Of a stretch of 5,243 nt of DNA, positions 1-5,243 are shown piece by piece. Each line of letters begins with the position of its first letter. The first letter of the stretch is position 1. Below the pieces are notes generated by a model that was given only the letters and a program-made list of their open reading frames with translations, did not search any database and was not told the DNA's origin. The translations under genes and the position numbers were made by a program. Source of the DNA: Nitrospira sp. Lineage in GTDB: Bacteria; Nitrospirota; Nitrospiria; Nitrospirales; Nitrospiraceae. The stretch lies in contig SWDL01000181.1 of the NCBI GenBank assembly GCA_005116795.1, positions 1 through 5,243 on the forward strand, read 5' to 3'.

Positions 1-11
1 CTCATGTCCGA

Positions 12-470
12 CTAACGAAACTCGTCTTCTCCGATGTCCTCCTCGGCCTTCTCGAGAAGCTCGTCCTCCTCGATCGCCTCGTCGACATCCTCCTCATCAT
101 CATCGGCCAACTGTTCTTCCGCTTCGGCCACCTCATCGAGCCCCAGGATATCTGCAGGCTCCCGTCGAGGGACCTTGACGCGTGGGATTTCTTCCCGCAA
201 CGACGGCGCCTCGTGCACCACCTCAACGGGTTTCCGCTCCGCTGGGGTCATCTTCTTGGGCGCCGTAGATTTTGGCGTTGCTGCGATCTTCTTGGGCCTG
301 GCTACCGGCTTAGATGTCTTCGCTGGCTTGCTCTTCTTGGACGGCTTTGCCTTGCGAGCGGCAGGCTTCGCCCGCTTCAGGCTCCGCGTTTTCTTGGCGA
401 CGGCGCGAGTGGACTTCGCCCTCGCCGCCTTCCGTGCAATGCTCTTTGTCTTCTTTTTCTTGGTCGCCAT
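12..470 (-). CDS. Lys/Ala-rich histone H1-like protein with acidic C-terminal tail (152 aa)
   Basis: Function not firmly known; a nucleic-acid-binding, nucleoid-associated role is inferred from composition. Residues 1 to about 80 are dominated by Lys, Ala, Arg, Pro and Ser, with AKP/SKP/KKxK-type repeats (starting MATKKKKTKS) like the tails of eukaryotic H1 and bacterial H1-like proteins. A mixed linker (about 81-110, ending PADILGLDEV) leads into a strongly acidic segment (about 111-150, with DDDEEDVDE) and the final FR. The protein is therefore bipolar: one half is expected to bind DNA or RNA, the other to bind basic partners or fold back on the basic half. No signal peptide or membrane segment is visible. 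The ATG at 470 is chosen over an in-frame ATG at 542 because a very strong ribosome binding site lies just upstream of 470, and the extra 24 residues would be an Arg-rich translation of that purine-rich leader. Stop is TAG at 12-14. It is transcribed away from the transporter at 721. Confidence 0.8.
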   Translation of the reverse strand: MATKKKKTKSIARKAARAKSTRAVAKKTRSLKRAKPAARKAKPSKKSKPAKTSKPVARPKKIAATPKSTAPKKMTPAERKPVEVVHEAPSLREEIPRVKVPRREPADILGLDEVAEAEEQLADDDEEDVDEAIEEDELLEKAEEDIGEDEFR

Positions 471-488
471 ACCTCTCCTCCTCCTCCT
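471..488 (-). promoter_or_regulatory. Reiterated Shine-Dalgarno tract for the H1-like gene
   Basis: On the minus strand the bases just before the ATG at 470 read AGGAGGAGGAGGAGAGGT. This holds three overlapping AGGAGG cores (488-483, 485-480, 482-477); the last ends six bases before the ATG. It decides the start codon and predicts strong translation, as expected for an abundant nucleoid-type protein. The GGA repetition also makes it a short trinucleotide repeat that could change in length. Confidence 0.8.
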
Positions 489-676
489 AACCGATCTGTG
501 GACACTCCCGGGAGAATGCCCTCTGGCGGCACCATCTAGCATGAATGCCGGGGTCGATGCAAGCAGGCCGAAACGGGGTATAAGGAGGAAGAAGTGGTCT
601 GAGTCCCACCGAAAGCCCGGCTAGATTCCTCTCTACCCCTAAGAGCATGCAGCCGGATGATCTCCCCTCGATACGC

Positions 677-682
677 TATAAT
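677..682 (+). promoter_or_regulatory. -10 box of the transporter promoter
   Basis: TATAAT is an exact match to the sigma-70 -10 consensus, lying 38 bases before the ATG at 721. That predicts transcription starting near 689 and a leader of roughly 30 bases. No good -35 match exists at 16-18 bp spacing (the best, CGGATG at 654-659, matches TTGACA at two of six positions), so the promoter may be weak or need an activator. Confidence 0.5.
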
Positions 683-720
683 GCGCGCCGACTCTCCATG
701 GAACGCAGTCCTCTGATGTC

Positions 721-2034
721 ATGACGCCACCGGCTCCGAGCACGACCGCGCCTTCATCCCGACGCCGGCTGATCCTCGCCTTGCTCTTCGGCATCTGCGT
801 GGTGACCTACATCGATCGCGTGAATATCTCCGTGGCGGCGCGACAGATGATGCCCGTCTTGGGACTCACCGACATTCAGATGGGGCAGATCTTCTCCGCC
901 TTCGTGATCGGCTACGCCCTGTGCCAGATTCCAGGCGGATGGCTGGGCGATCGCTGGGGCCCTCGTCTCACTCTGACGCTGGCCGTGATCTGGTGGTCGA
1001 TCTTTACCGGCCTGACCGCGCTCGCGCCGACCTGGCCGCTCGCAGGGCTTCTGGGAATCGCGGGCTCTCTGATCGTCGTTCGGTTCTTGATCGGCATCGG
1101 AGAAGCCGCGGCCCTCCCCAACTTCAATCGCACCATCGCGAACTGGCTCTTGCCGCACGAGCACGGGCTCGGGATTGGGATCGCGATCGGCGGCCTGGGA
1201 GTCGGCTCGGCGCTCACTCCCCCGCTGACGGCCTGGATCATGGTGAACTACGGCTGGCAGACGGCTTTTTGGCTGGCGTCCGGTCTCGGTCTCTTCGTCG
1301 CCGGCCTCTGGTGGTGCATCGCGCGGGACCGCCCGCCGGACGCGGCCCGGCCCTCCGCTGACGGCTCCCGCGAAACCGCCCGCTCCACGCGGATCCCCTG
1401 GTCCGCATTCTTCCGCACCCCGACCCTCTGGTGGCTGGTGCTCAGCTATACCTGCCTCGGGTATGTGGCCTATATCTATCTCTCCTGGTTCTACCTGTAC
1501 CTGGTCAACGTCCGTGGCTTCACGGTGCTCGCCGGTGGGTTCTATGCGGCAGCCCCCTTTCTGGCGATTACGGTGACCTGTCCGCTCGGGGGATGGCTGA
1601 CCGATCGGGCCGCCGGACGATGGGGCGTGAACCGTGGACGGGCGGTCGTCGGGGGGAGCGGCATGGTGCTCTCCGGGGTCACCATCGCGGCCGGCGCCAT
1701 GGTGGAGGGTCCGATCCTGGCGCTGACGCTCTTATCGTGCGGGGCGGGGTTTCTGTACCTGACGGTGGGGGCCTACTGGACCTGCACCGTCGATCTCTCC
1801 AAAGCCCACGCCGGGACCCTTTCCGGTCTCATGAATACCGGCGCGAATATCGGCGGCAGTCTTTCCCCCACCCTGACGCCCTGGCTGGCCCAGCAGATGG
1901 GATGGACCACAGCGTTGAGCGTGGCCGCCGCAGTGGCTCTGGTCGGGGGGGCCATGTGGATCCGAATCCGTCCAGGAGATGGGCTCGCTGATCGGCCTTT
2001 GCCGGAACAGGGTGGCTCAATCGGCCACAGATGA
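721..2034 (+). CDS. MFS transporter, anion:cation symporter (ACS) type
   Basis: Inner-membrane secondary transporter of 437 residues, normal length for a 12-helix MFS protein. After a short Pro/Ser/Thr tail, TM1 (about 17-36) ends in TYIDRVNISVAA, the signature seen at this place in ACS members (hexuronate, glucarate, galactonate and phthalate permeases). The loop between TM2 and TM3 has the MFS motif A (GWLGDRWGPR, 73-82). TM4 carries RFLIGIGEAAALPNFNR (121-137), followed by the family-like NWLLPHEHGLGIGI. A central hydrophilic loop (about 202-226) divides the two six-helix halves. The second half has a motif-A-like GGWLTDRAAGRWGVNRGR (289-306) and a GLMNTGANIGGSLSP helix near 369-383. An organic acid or sugar acid moved with protons or cations is the likely substrate by family, but no substrate-specific residue can be read. 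No catabolic genes lie nearby to help. The ATG at 721 has no clear Shine-Dalgarno sequence; no in-frame upstream ATG fits better. Stop is TGA, 12 bases before the stop of the convergent barrel gene. Confidence 0.93.
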   Translation: MTPPAPSTTAPSSRRRLILALLFGICVVTYIDRVNISVAARQMMPVLGLTDIQMGQIFSAFVIGYALCQIPGGWLGDRWGPRLTLTLAVIWWSIFTGLTALAPTWPLAGLLGIAGSLIVVRFLIGIGEAAALPNFNRTIANWLLPHEHGLGIGIAIGGLGVGSALTPPLTAWIMVNYGWQTAFWLASGLGLFVAGLWWCIARDRPPDAARPSADGSRETARSTRIPWSAFFRTPTLWWLVLSYTCLGYVAYIYLSWFYLYLVNVRGFTVLAGGFYAAAPFLAITVTCPLGGWLTDRAAGRWGVNRGRAVVGGSGMVLSGVTIAAGAMVEGPILALTLLSCGAGFLYLTVGAYWTCTVDLSKAHAGTLSGLMNTGANIGGSLSPTLTPWLAQQMGWTTALSVAAAVALVGGAMWIRIRPGDGLADRPLPEQGGSIGHR

Positions 2035-2046
2035 CGGGGGTAATCC

Positions 2047-3081
2047 CTACTGATCACCCAACGCCCAACTGAGCCCAAAGTAGAGGCCTTGCCGCCGCGT
2101 ATTCTCTTCATTGTGGGGCTCGCTGCCCATCCCCGTCGTGCCGAAGGCCTCCACGGTCCCCGTCCCGGATCGAACATCCCAATACATGTAGCCGGCTTCC
2201 AGCGTCAGACCTTTCCATGCGCGGACCTGGAGCCCCGCCTCAAGTTGCACGCCATTACCGCCGCTCGCCTTAGTCAGAAAGCTGGGGTCTTGCTGAAGAT
2301 CCGACCGCAAGTGGTGGACGTCCTCGTTCTGGTGGAGTGTATAGGGCAGATAGAACGCTGAGCCCGTCAACGCCACCCGCTCGTGCAGAGGCACCGTGAT
2401 CCGACTCCCGAGACGGACGTTGTACCATTCATTGGTCTGCGTGATGGCTTTCACGGAGGTGGGGACCGGCGTCCCGATCGGCGGCAACTGGTCTTGAACG
2501 CCAAACGCTTGGTATTGTTCCTTCCAATACTGAAACCCGATCAACAGATCGACCGCGCCCACGAGCGGCAGGGAGCCCCCCGAATAGAACGGCGGCTTCC
2601 ATTGGATCGGACGCCACCCGGTGTCCACCGAAATGAAAAACACATGCCCCCCATCCTGTTCTGAGAAGGTCTCTGCGATCTTGCCCGTCCGATTGTTGCC
2701 GATCCAATCTTGGTCGAGAAGAGTGCCGTTGGAATGCACACCGCCGCCCAAGGCAGCATTCAGGACGAAACTCCCCGTACGGGGACGAAACGGCGTCACG
2801 AAATCCACTGACAGAATATGCACGGGGGCATTCAATCCTCGCCATGTCAACTCCGAGAGCACATTGGGTGCGTGACCTGGCCCGGCGATGTTATGGGCGC
2901 TCCGCCCTTGGCTCAACCACTCCCGGAACCCAATGGTGAGCGTAGAGTGGGGCCTGTCATAGTTGACCGTGCGACCGACCTGGGCAAAAGCCGGCTCAGG
3001 GCCGGCGCTCAGCGTCAGATACACTCCCGTCGCGAGCAGACTCAGTCGCATCCATGGCCTGCCGATTCGGATGAGGTTCAT
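2047..3081 (-). CDS. Outer-membrane beta-barrel protein, candidate omptin-like protease
   Basis: Exported protein of 344 residues. The N-terminus has basic residues, a hydrophobic stretch (about 12-26) and a signal peptidase I site after AFA (31-33), giving a mature protein of about 311 residues against about 297 for E. coli OmpT. The rest shows alternating polar/hydrophobic strands rich in Gly, Tyr and Trp, ending in the strand GLYFGLSWAL, as in an outer-membrane barrel. Omptin-like landmarks occur in order: SELTW (76-80; SQLDW in OmpT), LLDQDW (121-126; VDQDW in OmpT, catalytic Asp83 and Asp85), and EDVHH (253-257; DEH in OmpT, catalytic Asp210 and His212). The candidate tetrad is D123, D125, D254 and H256. 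The gap D125-D254 is 129 residues against 125 in OmpT. The barrel call is solid; protease activity is inferred from recalled OmpT sequence and was not aligned by program. A non-proteolytic omptin-fold porin or adhesin is the alternative. An ATG at 3051 (M11) is a possible later start and would keep the signal peptide; neither start has a strong Shine-Dalgarno sequence. It follows the upstream gene by 35 bases, probably in one operon. Confidence 0.75.
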   Translation of the reverse strand: MNLIRIGRPWMRLSLLATGVYLTLSAGPEPAFAQVGRTVNYDRPHSTLTIGFREWLSQGRSAHNIAGPGHAPNVLSELTWRGLNAPVHILSVDFVTPFRPRTGSFVLNAALGGGVHSNGTLLDQDWIGNNRTGKIAETFSEQDGGHVFFISVDTGWRPIQWKPPFYSGGSLPLVGAVDLLIGFQYWKEQYQAFGVQDQLPPIGTPVPTSVKAITQTNEWYNVRLGSRITVPLHERVALTGSAFYLPYTLHQNEDVHHLRSDLQQDPSFLTKASGGNGVQLEAGLQVRAWKGLTLEAGYMYWDVRSGTGTVEAFGTTGMGSEPHNEENTRRQGLYFGLSWALGDQ

Positions 3082-3116
3082 GCCCAGGCCACCATGTTGC
3101 AGATCACATGACGGAA

Positions 3117-3866
3117 TTACGCTTCAGGGGGCGCCTGGCGCCGGCGACTGCTCCACAAGATCAACGCGCCGACCACGAGGGGGATGAGCCAGAGGGTGGG
3201 ACGGCCATAGGCCGGCCCGGTGAACTCGATCAAGTCCGTGAATCGGCCGATCAGGAGGGACATGCGGGCCATGACCGTGTACCCGAAGGCGGCGCCGAAG
3301 GCGATCATCAAGAAGAGAATCCCGGTCCGGGCCGCCGTCTTCAGAGGCCCGGTATGCTCCAGTGAGAAAAAGAAATAGAACAGCACCGACACCACGCCGA
3401 CCAGCAATATGATGGCATTCAGGTTGCTGGCGGGATTCAGCAGGCTGGCGGTAAAGGTCACCCCCCCGTCCGGGAGCAGCGTCACGAGGGGACGAATCGT
3501 ATCCTCCACCTGTTTGAGGATGAAGGACGAGATCGTGCGTGGAATCGCCAGGCCGGAGCCGACTCCGACGATGAAGGCAAAGGCATAGCGCGAGAGCCAG
3601 GCCGCCTTAGGCATGTAGCGGGCCAACATCAATAGTCCCAGCCCGACCGGCACCAGTAAGGACCAGTCGCCTTCCTTGATCATGGGCACGTAGATCAAGT
3701 GAACGATGACCGTATCGTAGGCCTTGACGATGGTATAGCCGACCGAGATGCCGACATACAGGTGCTCGGCCAGCTTGAAGATGGGGTTGTCTTCGTAGAG
3801 AAACGTGAAGATGAAGAGGGTCAGCCCCGTGGCCACCCAGGCACCGATGATGACTTCCAATGGCAT
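3117..3866 (-). CDS. Conserved polytopic membrane protein of unknown function (249 aa)
   Basis: I recognise this as a type of conserved hypothetical membrane protein but know no function for it. About seven hydrophobic helices can be drawn (approximately 5-22, 34-58, 68-84, 92-108, 148-168, 181-203 and 222-239), so it should lie in the inner membrane. Segments that look constrained are LYEDNPIFKLAEHLYVG (23-39), RYMPKAAWLSRYAFAF (83-98) and the FSLEHTGPLKTAARTG stretch (167-182) between the fifth and sixth helices. The loop 113-147 (containing PDGGVTFTASLLNPASN) is the longest between helices. The C-terminus is a short basic tail (RRRQAPPEA), which puts it on the cytoplasmic side. The start ATG at 3866 has a good GAGGA ribosome binding site about nine bases upstream and lies 22 bases after the previous stop, so it is probably co-transcribed and may form a complex with its neighbours. 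Confidence 0.85.
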   Translation of the reverse strand: MPLEVIIGAWVATGLTLFIFTFLYEDNPIFKLAEHLYVGISVGYTIVKAYDTVIVHLIYVPMIKEGDWSLLVPVGLGLLMLARYMPKAAWLSRYAFAFIVGVGSGLAIPRTISSFILKQVEDTIRPLVTLLPDGGVTFTASLLNPASNLNAIILLVGVVSVLFYFFFSLEHTGPLKTAARTGILFLMIAFGAAFGYTVMARMSLLIGRFTDLIEFTGPAYGRPTLWLIPLVVGALILWSSRRRQAPPEA

Positions 3867-3888
3867 GCGTCAGTTTCCTCGTCCTATC

Positions 3889-4728
3889 CTACCGCCCGGC
3901 TTCCCGTCGGGCGGCACGCCGCAGCGAGAAATAAAACACGTTGCACAACAGCACCAGCACGATGATCGCAAAGTGTGTGGCGGACTGCGCATCCATCCCG
4001 GCCACGGCCCGCGCCTTCTGGCCGATCAGGACTTCATATTCCGCGGCGCCCCGCAGACCCCCGATCAACCCGTTGATCTGCCCGCTCCGGAGCAAGGGAT
4101 AGAGCCCGGGCGCGATCACGCCGGTGCAGCCGCCGCCCAGTTCGAACTTGTACTTGTCCTTGCCGAAGACATACCAAGCTTCGACGCCAGGATTTCCGGC
4201 CCCCAGGCTGATGGCGTACGCCACATCACGGAGGCTTTGGACCCCGTCCAAGACGGGCAACGTTTTCGTCGGCTTGCCCCCGTAGTCACTGGGGAAGGCC
4301 TTGTAGAGATCCTGCCCCATGTTGATGATGACGGAACTCCCGCCCGGACTCCAGCCAAGGAACACGTAGTCCTTGCCCTTCTCTTTCCCCGCTTCCCGCG
4401 CAATCTCGTCGATCACCTGATCGGCCATCCCGGTGCCCGACACCCACAAGGTCATGGCCACGACGCGCAGGTTCTTTCTGAACGCGTGACGCAAAATAGC
4501 GACGGCCTGGGGATGCAGCTCGGGTTTCGACGCCGGGTCAAAATCCAGCGACAGCAGCAGCACCGACCGCTCCGGAAGCTTCTCGATATAGTCGTAGACC
4601 GAACGGACTTCGGGCGAAATATTGATCGCCAGCCCGACGGGAAACAGCAACGGAACAAGCGTGAAGGCCCCGATCATCAAAAAGATCAGACGGCGATCGA
4701 TGTGCAGCATCCGCTCGGCGAATGTCAT
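3889..4728 (-). CDS. Double-anchored protein with probable extracytoplasmic alpha/beta domain (279 aa)
   Basis: Not recognised as a named family. A hydrophobic helix at about 14-35 follows a basic N-terminus (RR at 12-13), and a second at about 252-268 is followed by a strongly basic tail (LRRAARREAGR). By the positive-inside rule both ends are cytoplasmic and residues 37-250 face outward. That domain looks like a Rossmann-type alternating alpha/beta fold: strand RSVLLLSLDF (54-63), helix around 72-84, strand LRVVAMTLWV (87-96), helix with ADQVIDEIAREAG, strand DYVFLGWSPGG (120-130), then SSVIINMGQDLYKAF. Later Gly-rich elements include LGGGCTGVIAPGLYPLL (197-213) and GQINGLIGGLRGAAEY. No classic catalytic signature is evident, so the domain could bind a ligand or scaffold a complex. 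ATG at 4728 has only a weak upstream GGTCGG; M7 (4710) is another possible start. The stop TAG is 22 bases from the next gene, and the upstream spacer carries heptamer repeats. Confidence 0.8.
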   Translation of the reverse strand: MTFAERMLHIDRRLIFLMIGAFTLVPLLFPVGLAINISPEVRSVYDYIEKLPERSVLLLSLDFDPASKPELHPQAVAILRHAFRKNLRVVAMTLWVSGTGMADQVIDEIAREAGKEKGKDYVFLGWSPGGSSVIINMGQDLYKAFPSDYGGKPTKTLPVLDGVQSLRDVAYAISLGAGNPGVEAWYVFGKDKYKFELGGGCTGVIAPGLYPLLRSGQINGLIGGLRGAAEYEVLIGQKARAVAGMDAQSATHFAIIVLVLLCNVFYFSLRRAARREAGR

Positions 4729-4743
4729 GAGCCGACCGTTGTT

Positions 4744-4766
4744 CGTGAAGCGTGAAGCGTGAAGCG
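4744..4766. repeat. Threefold CGTGAAG heptamer direct repeat
   Basis: Three perfect tandem copies of CGTGAAG occupy 4744-4764, followed by CG that starts a partial fourth copy. The array lies in the 87-base spacer between the truncated membrane gene and the double-anchored protein gene, close to the start codon at 4728. Inverted copies lie at 4786-4794 and 4807-4815. Confidence 0.9.
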
Positions 4767-4785
4767 TTTCTTGCTTCGAATTCTG

Positions 4786-4794
4786 CGCTTCACG
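4786..4794. repeat. Inverted copy of the heptamer unit (CGCTTCACG)
   Basis: CGCTTCACG is the exact reverse complement of CGTGAAGCG, which occurs three overlapping times in 4744-4766. Pairing with the nearest copy (4758-4766) gives a nine-bp stem with a 19-base loop. Pairing with the farthest copy extends to ten bp (4743-4752 with 4786-4795). No T-run follows, so it is not a standard intrinsic terminator. Confidence 0.85.
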
Positions 4795-4806
4795 AGATAC
4801 GAACGA

Positions 4807-4815
4807 CGCTTCACG
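4807..4815. repeat. Second inverted copy of the heptamer unit (CGCTTCACG)
   Basis: A second exact CGCTTCACG lies directly next to the stop codon (4816-4818) of the upstream membrane gene. It is 21 bases from the other inverted copy and can also pair with the tandem array, ten bp with 4744-4753, giving mutually exclusive hairpins in the spacer of the presumed transcript. Confidence 0.85.
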
Positions 4816-5243
4816 TTATTCTTTGCCTCCGCCAAGATACGACCGCTCGACTCCGAAGATGATCTTGAACGAGAGGGCCACCGCGCCAAGGCTCACGCCG
4901 ATCAAGATCGCCCGGCGCACGGAGGCATTCAGCACGTTCAAGATCCATTGGGAGATATCGCCGCTGATGGGAATCAAGTACTCACCCAGCGGGACACGGC
5001 CCATCATCACGATCACGGCGGCCACCAGCAGCACCGCCGCCTCGCGACTCCGCGCACGGAACGACCGATAGGCCGCCGACGCAATGAAGAAGGCCAGGAT
5101 GGCGAACATCGTCCCCTGCAGCGGGACCATCATGAAGTTGTAGACCCATCCAAAGGCCGTCATGGTGCCGTCGATGGCTTCTTTTCCGCTCGCCCAGAGC
5201 CCCACGACGATCGTCACCAGCGTGGAGGCGTAGAGCACCACGC
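4816..5243 (-). CDS. Conserved polytopic membrane protein, 3' part only
   Basis: The reading frame is open to the right edge, so the start and an unknown N-terminal part lie outside the window. The GTG at 5239-5241 looks internal (it encodes a Val within a hydrophobic helix). The visible 141 residues contain about four hydrophobic helices (approximately 2-17, 38-57, 67-83 and 109-129). They also contain the motifs VPLQGTMFAILAFFIASAAYRSFRA (39-63), VIVMMGRVPLGEYL (76-89) and the C-terminal FGVERSYLGGGKE. I recognise the combination of an AYRxFRAR segment, a GxxPLGE segment and a terminal GxERSYLG as a recurring conserved hypothetical membrane protein, but no function is known to me. It is the first visible gene of the leftward block and is probably co-transcribed with the two membrane genes that follow. 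The stop is TAA at 4816-4818. Confidence 0.8.
   Translation of the reverse strand, partial: VVLYASTLVTIVVGLWASGKEAIDGTMTAFGWVYNFMMVPLQGTMFAILAFFIASAAYRSFRARSREAAVLLVAAVIVMMGRVPLGEYLIPISGDISQWILNVLNASVRRAILIGVSLGAVALSFKIIFGVERSYLGGGKE

Larger units (their letters stand above)
471..720. other. Divergent intergenic region
   Basis: These 250 bases separate the leftward H1-like gene from the rightward transporter and must hold the promoters of both unless they are read from elsewhere. A perfect -10 hexamer faces right (see the separate entry). For the leftward gene I found only a poor candidate, TATACC-like on the minus strand near 577-582, without a recognisable -35. I see no convincing hairpin, operator-like palindrome or small gene here. 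An AAGGAGG-like string on the plus strand near 582-588 is followed only by GTG GTC TGA. Confidence 0.6.

Noticed and set aside
471..542. Start of the H1-like gene at the upstream ATG (542)
   Set aside because: It would translate the reiterated Shine-Dalgarno tract as an Arg run. The ATG at 470 is ideally spaced from that tract.
578..602. AAGGAGG on the plus strand followed by GTG, as a small gene
   Set aside because: The frame stops after two codons (GTG GTC TGA).
34..624. Plus-strand open frame rich in Ser opposite the H1-like gene
   Set aside because: The poly-Ser start is the antisense of the Asp/Glu codons of the acidic tail. The minus-strand gene has a far better start signal.
3805..4755. 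Long open frame on the plus strand (about 316 codons) opposite the membrane module
   Set aside because: Its translation is rich in Gln, His, Arg, Asp and Pro with no coherent fold. It is the complement of two convincing membrane protein genes with good spacing, one of which (start 3866) has a clear ribosome binding site.
4743..4815. CRISPR array or intrinsic terminator
   Set aside because: The repeats are seven to nine bases without unique spacers of regular length, and no T-run follows any of the stems.
5239..5241. GTG as the true start of the rightmost gene
   Set aside because: It lies within a hydrophobic helix at the window edge and the frame is still open at 5243, so the gene most likely begins outside the window.

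Overview
The window is a GC-rich (about 60% by eye) bacterial chromosomal segment with five complete protein genes and one gene cut by the right edge. I see no rRNA, tRNA, CRISPR array, insertion sequence or phage gene. A signal peptide followed by an outer-membrane barrel protein indicates a didermic (Gram-negative type) bacterium. The style of the proteins (H1-like Lys/Ala-rich protein, conserved polytopic membrane proteins of unknown function) reminds me of Nitrospirota such as Nitrospira. That is an impression, not a demonstrated assignment.

Layout: (1) 12-470, minus strand: a small bipolar protein with a very basic H1-like N-terminal half and a very acidic C-terminal tail, preceded by an unusually strong, reiterated Shine-Dalgarno tract. 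(2) 471-720: divergent intergenic region with a perfect TATAAT box facing right. (3) 721-2034, plus strand: a major facilitator superfamily transporter of the anion:cation symporter type. (4) 2047-5243, minus strand: a co-directional block of four genes read from the right edge inward. These are a truncated polytopic membrane protein, a double-anchored protein with a probable extracytoplasmic alpha/beta domain, a roughly seven-helix membrane protein, and an exported outer-membrane beta-barrel protein. The transporter and the barrel gene converge with only 12 bases between stop codons.

The most interesting point is the barrel protein. It carries an Asp-Gln-Asp-Trp motif and, about 129 residues later, an Asp-Val-His motif. 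Spacing and context match the catalytic Asp83/Asp85 and Asp210/His212 of the omptin outer-membrane proteases, so it is a candidate divergent omptin with an intact active site. The three genes upstream of it look like one conserved envelope module of unknown function, and the barrel gene may be its outer-membrane or terminal member. The spacer between the first two genes of the block holds a threefold heptamer repeat and two inverted copies of it, able to form alternative hairpins within the presumed mRNA.
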